A stretch of DNA of 9,662 nt. It comes from a bacterium. Its GTDB lineage: Bacteria; Spirochaetota; UBA4802; UBA5550. Of this stretch, positions 1-5,007 are shown piece by piece. The stretch is taken from the NCBI GenBank assembly GCA_024224995.1, contig JAAENB010000762.1:1-9662 (forward strand), given 5' to 3'. A model generated the notes under the pieces. The model searched no databases and had not been told where the DNA came from. It was given only the letters and a program-made list of their open reading frames with translations. The translations under genes and the position numbers were made by a program. Position 1 is the first letter of the stretch. Every line of letters starts with the position of its first letter.

Positions 1-141
1 GAGGATATGGACTTTATGGGCCCGATCCGTCTTCGTGATGTTGAGGAATCTCAGCAGAAGATTGTTAATATTATCAGGAAGCTGGAAGACGCGGGAGATA
101 TTATTGTTGCCCGTGCCGGTGAAGAAGAACTGGTTGTTTAA
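1..141 (+). CDS. fliG: Flagellar motor switch protein FliG, C-terminal end (5' truncated by window)
   Basis: Frame 1 is open from the first base and gives 46 residues before TAA at 139-141. It begins EDMDFMGPIRLRDVEESQQK and ends in an acidic tail, EEELVV. This is the last helix bundle of the FliG C-terminal domain, which carries the torque-generating charged helix and contacts the stator. FliG sits in the cytoplasmic C-ring, couples the stators to the rotor and takes part in direction switching under CheY-P control. The FMGP(I/V)RLRDVEE(S/A)QQKIV stretch followed by an (E/D)ELVV-type tail is highly characteristic, and the wording is closest to spirochaete FliG from memory. Spirochaetes often have two FliG paralogues; this fragment cannot say which one it is. 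No clear terminator follows, and the next recognisable gene is on the opposite strand, so fliG is the last gene of its unit here. Confidence 0.92.
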   Translation, partial: EDMDFMGPIRLRDVEESQQKIVNIIRKLEDAGDIIVARAGEEELVV

Positions 142-214
142 GTTCAGATTTGGTTTAAACGATTATCATTATCAGGTTAACTGTAGAAGTTACTAAGATT
201 ATCTTAATTGAAAA

Positions 215-387
215 CTATTCGTCCTCACGAGATGTTTTTCTTTTATATTCAACAGCGGTTTTAGATAAGTAGCCAATTATTGCATAAATAGCAAATTTTA
301 ATACTTCGATTATGCCATTGATTATTTTATCTAAAATTGGTCAGATGGAGTCACTTTTGTTGGGTTCTTTTCTGTTTTTTCGGCCAT
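215..387 (-). pseudogene. Small membrane protein, apparently frameshifted
   Basis: An ATG at 387-385 opens a reading frame (MAEKTEKNPTKVTPSDQF) that stops at 333-331. A second minus-strand frame, shifted by -1, is open from 340 to 218 and stops with TAG at 217-215. It has 41 codons but no ATG, GTG or TTG start. Its product has a hydrophobic core (IINGIIEVLKFAIYAIIGYL) followed by a basic, charged tail (KRKTSREDE). Joined, the two pieces would give a protein of about 57 residues with a polar N-terminus, one membrane helix and a cytoplasmic tail. The switch must fall in the ten or so bases around a run of four T residues (334-337 read as A on the plus strand). The simplest reading is a one-base loss or a homopolymer sequencing error. 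The family is not recognised. No good Shine-Dalgarno precedes the ATG. It lies 6 nt past the stop of the next gene upstream. Confidence 0.45.
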
Positions 388-393
388 AATGTT

Positions 394-762
394 TTAGTAT
401 GATGTATTAAATAATTTTTTTTTCAACTGTTCAATTTTTGTCATAGCACTGGCAAGGGATTCATTCCCGTCTAAATCAATAGTATGAAAATTTCTTCTTG
501 AGGTTGAGTGCCCAATATAATTTTTTCGTATTTTTTTTGCAACAATGGCATTTCGATTAAGTGAGAATCTGAATCTGTATAAATATGGGTGCTCAGATAT
601 TTGACTTTTTTGTATGAGTTTATTCATTTCTTCAGTAGTTACTAATTTTGTTTCAACATCGTGTGATTTTTTCATTAAATAAAAAAAGCGAACAAATTGA
701 CCTATCTGTTTGGTGTTTTTATGAATTCCTGTAGTTTTTCTAAAACAACTTCCCCAGTTCAT
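394..762 (-). CDS. Hypothetical basic protein of unknown family
   Basis: This frame runs from an ATG at 762-760 (a TTG at 777 would add five residues) to TAA at 396-394, about 122 residues. It is rich in lysine, arginine and asparagine. A basic centre (AKKIRKNYIGHSTSRRNFHT) is followed by an acidic turn (DLDGNE) and a probable amphipathic helix at the C-terminus. No signal peptide or membrane segment is evident, and I do not recognise a family. It overlaps the end of the nucleoside deoxyribosyltransferase gene by 23 nt (38 nt with the TTG), which suggests translational coupling if it is real. No convincing ribosome binding site precedes any of its starts, including an in-frame ATG at 675. The gene is A+T-rich compared with its upstream neighbours. 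It could be a recently acquired or decaying gene, or a chance ORF. Confidence 0.45.
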   Translation of the reverse strand: MNWGSCFRKTTGIHKNTKQIGQFVRFFYLMKKSHDVETKLVTTEEMNKLIQKSQISEHPYLYRFRFSLNRNAIVAKKIRKNYIGHSTSRRNFHTIDLDGNESLASAMTKIEQLKKKLFNTSY

Positions 763-1225
763 CTCTAAGATTATCAACCTGGTTGATAATCACTCCGCCA
801 TTACGGTAGATAAAGTACTCGACCTGTAAATTAACAATAGAACCGTGATTGTCTCCTGCCAGGCGAAAGTCTCCCCGGTACCCGATCATGGGCTTGCCCT
901 GGGCACTGGCATACCCTATTTCGGAGGCAGTGCCGCTGTCTACATCGCACCCGTCAAGAACAGCCACCAGTCCGTCCGATTCGTTGATCCCCTTAACATT
1001 GTTTTCTCCGATGATTTTATTTAATTTTATCCATTCCTGCTGTTGTTCCCCGCCAAAAGGCATGCTCATAACGGAATTTATCAATTCACCGGAAGTCAGT
1101 TTCCAGGGATCAATAACAATAAAGCCCGCTTCTTCAACAATGGGAATAACTCTGTTATAGAGAAAATCTCTTCCTGCTTCGGAAAATCCAAGAGGAGAAG
1201 CCACATAAATCTTTTTCTTATTCAT
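740..1225 (-). CDS. Nucleoside 2-deoxyribosyltransferase
   Basis: The 161-residue product belongs to the nucleoside 2-deoxyribosyltransferase family. These enzymes swap the base on 2'-deoxynucleosides through a covalent deoxyribosyl-enzyme intermediate, in nucleoside salvage; some family members hydrolyse the glycosidic bond instead. Numbering from the ATG, the N-terminal strand and loop KKIYVASPLGFSEAGRDFL (about 3-21) match the family's substrate-binding start. The block ESDGLVAVLDGCDVDSGTAS (82-101) carries the D..DG...DSGT signature, and the glutamate in SEIGYA (about E102) is the expected nucleophile. The segment GKPMIGY and the Asn in NLQVEYF complete the fold. The full length is typical for the family. 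I chose ATG at 1225; TTG at 1234 adds only three residues, and neither has a clear Shine-Dalgarno. It is preceded by a repeated 5' element (1252-1293) and overlaps the next minus-strand ORF. The exact base preference cannot be read from the sequence. Confidence 0.88.
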   Translation of the reverse strand: MNKKKIYVASPLGFSEAGRDFLYNRVIPIVEEAGFIVIDPWKLTSGELINSVMSMPFGGEQQQEWIKLNKIIGENNVKGINESDGLVAVLDGCDVDSGTASEIGYASAQGKPMIGYRGDFRLAGDNHGSIVNLQVEYFIYRNGGVIINQVDNLRDELGKLF

Positions 1226-1251
1226 AATTTGCAATAAACCGGGTTTCTGTT

Positions 1252-1294
1252 TAATAATGCAACTGTTTTTTTTGGGTTAAACCCCCCGAGGGGG
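1252..1294 (-). repeat. Copy A of a repeated 5' leader element
   Basis: On the plus strand this reads TAATAATGCAACTG, eight T, a G, 12 nt, then CGAGGGG. A second copy with the same spacing lies at 2761-2801, in the same orientation. Each copy sits just upstream of a minus-strand start codon, here 26 nt before the deoxyribosyltransferase ATG. Read on the minus strand it is CCCCTCG, a spacer, an A run, CAGTTGCA and an ATTATTA that could act as a -10 region. A promoter or operator role is inference. The C/G block (1282-1294) could also form a short tight hairpin. The rest of the 1235-1381 gap is G+C-rich, contains a weak CCGG-based inverted repeat near 1335-1353, and has no ORF I trust. Confidence 0.5.
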
Positions 1295-1381
1295 AAAGAT
1301 GTTGGTGGGATGCCCTGCAAGGAAAAGAACACCGGGAACAGACTCCGGACCCCTGCCAAAAAATTTCGAACCTTCTTTTGT

Positions 1382-2326
1382 CTAAGACTCAATAAAATCC
1401 CTGAAATCATCAGGCACAGGAGCCTTAATTAAAATATCTTTATCCAAAAAAGGATGATAAAAAAGCAGGGACCGGGAATGGAGCGCGCACCGGGGAAGGA
1501 TCAGTTTTTCCAGGAGTTCCTCAGAGAGCCCTTTTTCAATAAATTCAAGGTAAAACCTTTCATCAAGGCCGTAGATTTTATCCCCAACGATGGGGAACCC
1601 GGCATAATTGAGATGGACCCGGATCTGGTGGAGCCGGCCCGTAACAGGCATGGCTTTGACAAGAGTATAATCGCCAAAAGTCAGGAGTTTTTTAAAATGA
1701 GTAGCAGCACTTTCTTCGGCTCCGGGGAAGGCGGCTCTTCTTTTTCGGACCAGGGCGTTTTTGGCCGGGCCAATGGGAAGGTCTATTGAAAATTCATTGG
1801 AATTTACAGAACCGTGAACAATGGCGATATAGGACTTTTTAACCCGGTGAAAAGAGCTCTGGATTTTTGAGGCAGCCTCAGAATTTTTTGCCATAAGAAT
1901 GAGTCCCGAAGTTTCCCTGTCCAGGCGGTGAACAGGGAAAAACTTGCAGCCAAAATCCTCTTCAAGGATAGCCGTGAGGGTATTAAAGAAATATCGCCCT
2001 GCCGGGTGAACCGGCAAATTCCCGGGTTTGTTAATTGCCATATAATTAGCGTCTTCAAAGAGAATAGAATAGTTTCTGTCAATTTCGGGCTCTTCAATTT
2101 CACGGCCGCTATAAAGAATGCTATCACCCTCCATGACTTTTTTGTGGTCATTACGGATCTCTTTATTATTGAGGGTAATCCTGCCCGCGCGGATCTCCTT
2201 TTGCCACTGAGATCTGCTGAGGTAGGTAAACCGTTTGGCAAGATATTTATCAATCCTGAGCCCGGAGCAGTCTTCCGGAACAATGGATTCATTGATGATA
2301 GAATTATTTGTATTATTTTTTTTCAC
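1382..2326 (-). CDS. RluA-family 23S rRNA pseudouridine synthase with S4 domain
   Basis: This enzyme isomerises uridine to pseudouridine in large-subunit rRNA (RluC/RluD-like group). From the GTG start the product is 314 residues. An S4 RNA-binding domain comes first (SGLRIDKYLAKRF, RSQWQKEIRAGRITLNN; about residues 21-75), then the catalytic domain. The hallmark HRLDRETSGL carries the catalytic aspartate (about D136), followed by GRLHQIRVHL and CALHSRSLLFYHPF near the end. Length and domain order are normal for the RluC/RluD group. The frame extends upstream to an ATG at 2404, but that would overlap the preceding gene by 92 nt and adds an unlikely leader. The GTG at 2326-2324 overlaps the preceding stop by 14 nt and places the S4 domain near the N-terminus. 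Neither start has a strong Shine-Dalgarno, so the start is uncertain while the function is firm. The target uridine cannot be deduced. Confidence 0.93.
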   Translation of the reverse strand: MKKNNTNNSIINESIVPEDCSGLRIDKYLAKRFTYLSRSQWQKEIRAGRITLNNKEIRNDHKKVMEGDSILYSGREIEEPEIDRNYSILFEDANYMAINKPGNLPVHPAGRYFFNTLTAILEEDFGCKFFPVHRLDRETSGLILMAKNSEAASKIQSSFHRVKKSYIAIVHGSVNSNEFSIDLPIGPAKNALVRKRRAAFPGAEESAATHFKKLLTFGDYTLVKAMPVTGRLHQIRVHLNYAGFPIVGDKIYGLDERFYLEFIEKGLSEELLEKLILPRCALHSRSLLFYHPFLDKDILIKAPVPDDFRDFIES

Positions 2327-2726
2327 TGGAATTGGTAAAAAATTGTATAAAGCGGTTTGTAGAAGGGATCTGTTTTTTAAAAGATTTTTTTGCAGAACCC
2401 TCATAGGCGATCTCTTTGGCCTGTTCGGGATGGAACCGTACCCAGCCGCGGGGAAATTTAATCCTGTTTATAATAGCCGGGTCTGTGGTGTACTGGGCAT
2501 CCATTTGTTTGAGATCGTTAAACGAAAAATAGCCGAATTCTTTTTTGGAAGAGTCAATGAGCCCAAAATAGAGCGTATCCTTTCTATCTTTGGTATGGAC
2601 CTCAAAACCAAACCATTCCAGGCCGGGAGGGGTTTTTGTGGCAAAAAATATACACCGGTAAATTTCACCGTCAGGAGAGCGGTATTCGGGGTACGCAATA
2701 TTCTTTTTTTTCTTCTTTTGGTTCAT
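2313..2726 (-). CDS. Uncharacterised protein with a DUF2958-like motif
   Basis: The product is 137 residues from ATG at 2726, which has a good ribosome binding site (AGGA, 7 nt upstream on the minus strand); an upstream in-frame start at 2771 would cover the repeated leader element and lacks that site. It opens with a lysine run (MNQKKKKKN). The core is YRSPDGEIYRCIFFAT, then WFGFEVHT, then DTLYFGLIDSSKKEFGYFSF with NDLKQMD. The pattern of FGL(V/I), a few residues, then E.GYFS and a helix resembles the DUF2958 family, which has no assigned biochemical role. The resemblance is from memory and short. The C-terminus is basic (KKSFKKQIPSTNRF). No membrane segment is visible, so it is probably cytoplasmic. 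It is the first gene of the minus-strand block, and its 3' end overlaps the RluA-family gene by 14 nt, so the two are probably co-transcribed. Confidence 0.75.
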   Translation of the reverse strand: MNQKKKKKNIAYPEYRSPDGEIYRCIFFATKTPPGLEWFGFEVHTKDRKDTLYFGLIDSSKKEFGYFSFNDLKQMDAQYTTDPAIINRIKFPRGWVRFHPEQAKEIAYEGSAKKSFKKQIPSTNRFIQFFTNSSEKK

Positions 2727-2760
2727 TTTAATTCCTGAACATAGTAAAACAAATGACTGA

Positions 2761-2801
2761 TAATATTGCAACTGTTTTTTTGAGCATACTCCTGCGAGGG
2801 G
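2761..2801 (-). repeat. Copy B of the repeated 5' leader element, in the divergent promoter region
   Basis: On the plus strand this reads TAATATTGCAACTG, seven T, a G, 12 nt, then CGAGGGG. It matches copy A (1252-1294) in sequence and in internal spacing. On the minus strand it ends 34 nt before the ATG at 2726. It contains TATTAT (2765-2760), a plausible -10 hexamer, with an A tract upstream. Its CGAGGGG end directly abuts the TTGACA of the oppositely oriented promoter at 2802-2828, so a factor bound there could affect both directions. Function is inferred from position only. Confidence 0.5.
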
Positions 2802-2828
2802 TTGACAAACTCAATAAAACAGTATAAT
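2802..2828 (+). promoter_or_regulatory. Sigma-70 type promoter for the phasin-like/UbiB operon
   Basis: A perfect TTGACA (2802-2807) is followed after 15 nt by a perfect TATAAT (2823-2828). A shifted -10, TAATAT at 2825-2830, would restore a 17-nt spacer. Transcription starting near 2836-2838 would give a leader of about 43 nt before the ATG at 2880. Both hexamers match consensus, so this is the clearest promoter in the window. It is adjacent to the repeated element that faces the divergent minus-strand genes. Confidence 0.7.
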
Positions 2829-2879
2829 ATAAAATTTTGGCAAAATATTATACAGATTTGATACAAATTGGAGGAAAAT

Positions 2880-3191
2880 ATGAATTTATTAAAAGATATG
2901 GCAGTACTACTGTTTTCCGTAGGTGATGAGATCGATAAAAAGACCGAAGAATACAGGGCAAAGCGGGAAGAGCGGTATCAGGATTTTGAAGAAAAGGTAA
3001 AAGGAAAAAGCGATGATTTTAAAGCAAAAACCGATGAGTTTAAGACAAAATTTGAAGATGAAATAGAAAAGGCAAAGAGCAGCATCAAGGATTTTTCCGA
3101 AAAGATCGGGGTTGCCACGAAGAGTGAAATGGATGAATTAAAGAAAAAAATAGACGAGCTCAGTGAAAAACTCGATAACCTGTCAAAATAG
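2880..3191 (+). CDS. Phasin-like coiled-coil protein (PhaF/PhaI-related)
   Basis: This is a 103-residue, highly charged protein. A short amphipathic, hydrophobic start (MNLLKDMAVLLFSVGDEIDK) is followed by an almost unbroken Lys/Glu-rich helix (about 20-73). It closes with the pattern IGVATKSEMDELKKKIDELS (77-96). The last segment, 'G(hydrophobic).(T/P)(K/R)xE(hydrophobic)(D/E)xLxxxIDEL', is typical of the polyhydroxyalkanoate granule regulator/phasin family (COG3937 type), which binds hydrophobic surfaces and self-associates through coiled coils. Start choice: ATG at 2880 has an excellent GGAGG (2870-2874) 5 nt upstream; the upstream in-frame TTG at 2868 overlaps that site and is unlikely. 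It lies 17 nt before the UbiB-family kinase gene, a pairing I recall for this family. No polyhydroxyalkanoate synthase is in view, so a granule role should not be assumed; a lipid- or membrane-associated partner of the kinase is equally possible. Confidence 0.75.
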   Translation: MNLLKDMAVLLFSVGDEIDKKTEEYRAKREERYQDFEEKVKGKSDDFKAKTDEFKTKFEDEIEKAKSSIKDFSEKIGVATKSEMDELKKKIDELSEKLDNLSK

Positions 3192-3208
3192 CGGAGAATA
3201 ATCTCAAT

Positions 3209-4876
3209 ATGTCCAAAATGTCGATGTCCAAACGAAAACGTTTTTTTATGGTAGCGCGAGTATTTTTGATGATATTTTATGATTTCAGCAGGGAATTTAA
3301 GCTGATAAAAAACAAAGGGTACGCCTATTCACAGAAAAAGATGGCGCATACGCATAAGAAACGGGCTCAACAATTGTATGATACGGCAATAGCACTTGGC
3401 GGAATTTTGATTAAATTATGCCAGTTTTTCAGTTCACGAAGGGATATCTTTCCTGAGCCTTATATTCAGCTCCTTTCAACGCTGCAGGATAAAGTACCGC
3501 CCATTTCCTTTGAGGAGATCGAGGGAGTGCTGAAAACCGAATATGGCGACAATTATAAGCAGTATTTTAAGAAAATAGAAAAGGAACCCCTGGCATCGGC
3601 CTCATTGGGGCAGGTCCATAAAGCGGAGCTGAATACCGGGGAAGAAGTGGTATTAAAGGTCTTAAAACCGGGAATAGAAGAGACAATAGATGTGGACTCA
3701 GCCATCCTTTTTTATGTAATACGGCTCCTGTCTAATTTTAGAATATTCAGAGAACGGGCCGATTTTTTCGATATCCTTGAGGAATTTATCCGGGTAACAG
3801 GAGATGAGTTGAACTTTACCAGGGAAATGTGGGTAACGGTGGAGTTTAAAAAGCACCTGAAAAAATTCTCTTACATAAAAGTACCCTATGTACACCAGGA
3901 TTTATGCAGGAGCAAAATTATAGTAATGGAATTCCTCACCGGGGACAAGATCCATGACATGGAACTCTGGAAAAAGAGGAATAATGATCCAATATTGATC
4001 TCTCGCAGGATCATTGAACTCTATATGGAACAGTTTTTATTTATCGGGCTAATACATTTTGATCCCCACCCCGGAAATATGCTGGTTACGGACGATAGTA
4101 ATATCATCCTGCTCGATTTTGGTATGTCCGGAGAGATATCGGAAAAGACCAGGGAGGGGATTCGGGATTCCCTGGAAGGATTTATCCGGAAAGATTACCG
4201 TATGATCCTTGATATTTTAAATGACCTGGGTTTTATACGAAAAGGAGTAAACCGCTATTCCTTTATGCCAATAATGGAATTCTTTTTTGATGAGGTACTG
4301 GACGCAGTGAAACTGGAACGGGAGTCATACCATACAGTTGATCTTTCCCCGATCATTGAAGATTTTGCCGATATTATTTATTCACAGCCAATTATTCTGC
4401 CCGTAGAATGGGCCTTTATAGGGAAAACAATAGGAATTCTCGTAGGAATAACGGCCATGCTGAATCCCGAAATCAAGCTTTATGACGAATTGCGGCCCTA
4501 TATTGAGAAACTGTTAAAAGAAAATGCCGGTTTAGTGGCGTCAAAATTCTTCAAATATACAAAGTCCAATATAAAGATTATCACCAGGCTGCCGGCAAAG
4601 CTCGATAATTTTATTGATAATATGGAACGGGGATATTACAAAATTGCTGTTGATTATAAAGAAGTTATTGATAAAGTTGATGAAGTAAAAGTATTTTTTA
4701 TAAAACTGGTAAGCTTTACCGTAAGTTCGGCAACAATTGTCAGTGCCTATTATTTTTATACGGCCGACCGCATTGATCTTGCTATAATATTTTTTGTGTT
4801 TTCCTTCTTTTCTTTTATTGTTTCCCTGTTTTACCGGAGACGGTCAATGAAAGACCGGTTGAAAAAATATTTTTAA
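3209..4876 (+). CDS. ABC1/UbiB/AarF-family atypical protein kinase with altered KxGQ and ExD motifs
   Basis: The 555-residue product has the full UbiB/ADCK layout. An N-terminal helical extension contains IKLCQFFSSRRDIFP (68-82), the place of the KxGQ motif. Next are the alanine-rich nucleotide loop PLASASLGQVH (127-137), the ATP-binding Lys150 in VVLK, ELNFTRE (200-206) in the place of ExD, the catalytic loop HFDPHPGN (283-290, Asp285) and DFG (303-305). Two hydrophobic C-terminal helices (about 496-517 and 523-542) anchor it in the membrane, ending in a basic tail. Bacterial relatives support isoprenoid quinone or lipid metabolism by ATPase-like activity. Here Gly of KxGQ is Cys71 and Asp of ExD is Asn202, while the other nucleotide-binding residues are intact. 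Start: ATG at 3209 follows GGAG (3193-3196) at a longish 12 nt; ATGs at 3218 and 3224 are alternatives. No ubiquinone synthesis gene is nearby, so I give no ubiB symbol. Confidence 0.92.
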   Translation: MSKMSMSKRKRFFMVARVFLMIFYDFSREFKLIKNKGYAYSQKKMAHTHKKRAQQLYDTAIALGGILIKLCQFFSSRRDIFPEPYIQLLSTLQDKVPPISFEEIEGVLKTEYGDNYKQYFKKIEKEPLASASLGQVHKAELNTGEEVVLKVLKPGIEETIDVDSAILFYVIRLLSNFRIFRERADFFDILEEFIRVTGDELNFTREMWVTVEFKKHLKKFSYIKVPYVHQDLCRSKIIVMEFLTGDKIHDMELWKKRNNDPILISRRIIELYMEQFLFIGLIHFDPHPGNMLVTDDSNIILLDFGMSGEISEKTREGIRDSLEGFIRKDYRMILDILNDLGFIRKGVNRYSFMPIMEFFFDEVLDAVKLERESYHTVDLSPIIEDFADIIYSQPIILPVEWAFIGKTIGILVGITAMLNPEIKLYDELRPYIEKLLKENAGLVASKFFKYTKSNIKIITRLPAKLDNFIDNMERGYYKIAVDYKEVIDKVDEVKVFFIKLVSFTVSSATIVSAYYFYTADRIDLAIIFFVFSFFSFIVSLFYRRRSMKDRLKKYF

Positions 4877-4954
4877 AAAATACAAAATTTTGCTTTCCAT
4901 ATGATAGAATGGTTTGGAAAATGGTTAATAATAACATGACTGCCAAAGACCGCG

Positions 4955-4988
4955 CCCCCTCTTAGTAGCAGCAAAAACAATTTATAAA
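4955..4988 (+). promoter_or_regulatory. Tentative promoter upstream of the first chemoreceptor
   Basis: The 131-nt gap after the kinase gene has no terminator-like hairpin with a T tract. A CCCCCTC block (4955-4961), an A-rich stretch (4973-4977) and TATAAA (4983-4988) are arranged roughly like the minus-strand reading of the repeated leader element. The spacing differs by 3 nt and the similarity is weak. A -10 at TATAAA would start transcription about 13 nt before the ATG at 5008. No convincing -35 is seen 17 nt upstream. Read-through from the kinase operon remains possible. Confidence 0.22.
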
Positions 4989-5007
4989 CACAAATAGCGA
5001 GATAAAT

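Noticed and set aside
331..343. Programmed -1 frameshift in the small membrane gene
   Set aside because: No canonical X XXY YYZ slippery heptamer is present in the right frame, and no stem-loop or pseudoknot follows clearly; an indel is simpler.
849..1160. Plus-strand open frame of 103 codons opposite the nucleoside deoxyribosyltransferase gene
   Set aside because: It lies wholly antisense to a confident enzyme gene, is rich in Ser/Pro as expected for an antisense shadow, and has no family features.
1279..1294. C/G hairpin before the deoxyribosyltransferase gene as a terminator of the pseudouridine synthase transcript
   Set aside because: The stem is only about four pairs around a 4-nt loop, and on the minus strand only three T follow; it is better treated as part of the repeated leader element.
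1804..2292. Long minus-strand frame of 162 codons within the pseudouridine synthase gene
   Set aside because: The other frame carries the S4 domain and HRLDRETSGL motif; this one has no recognisable motif and is an overlap shadow.
2235..2738. Plus-strand frame of 167 codons opposite the DUF2958-like gene
   Set aside because: Antisense to a gene with a good ribosome binding site; the Phe-rich translation reflects the complement of Lys/Glu codons.
4864..4880. A/T palindrome overlapping the kinase stop codon as a terminator
   Set aside because: It has only A-T pairs and no G+C stem, so it would not act as an intrinsic terminator.
4873..4910. Possible flagellar sigma-28 promoter before the first chemoreceptor (TAAA ... 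ATATGATAG)
   Set aside because: The -10 half does not match GCCGATAA beyond GATA, and the site is about 100 nt from the start codon.
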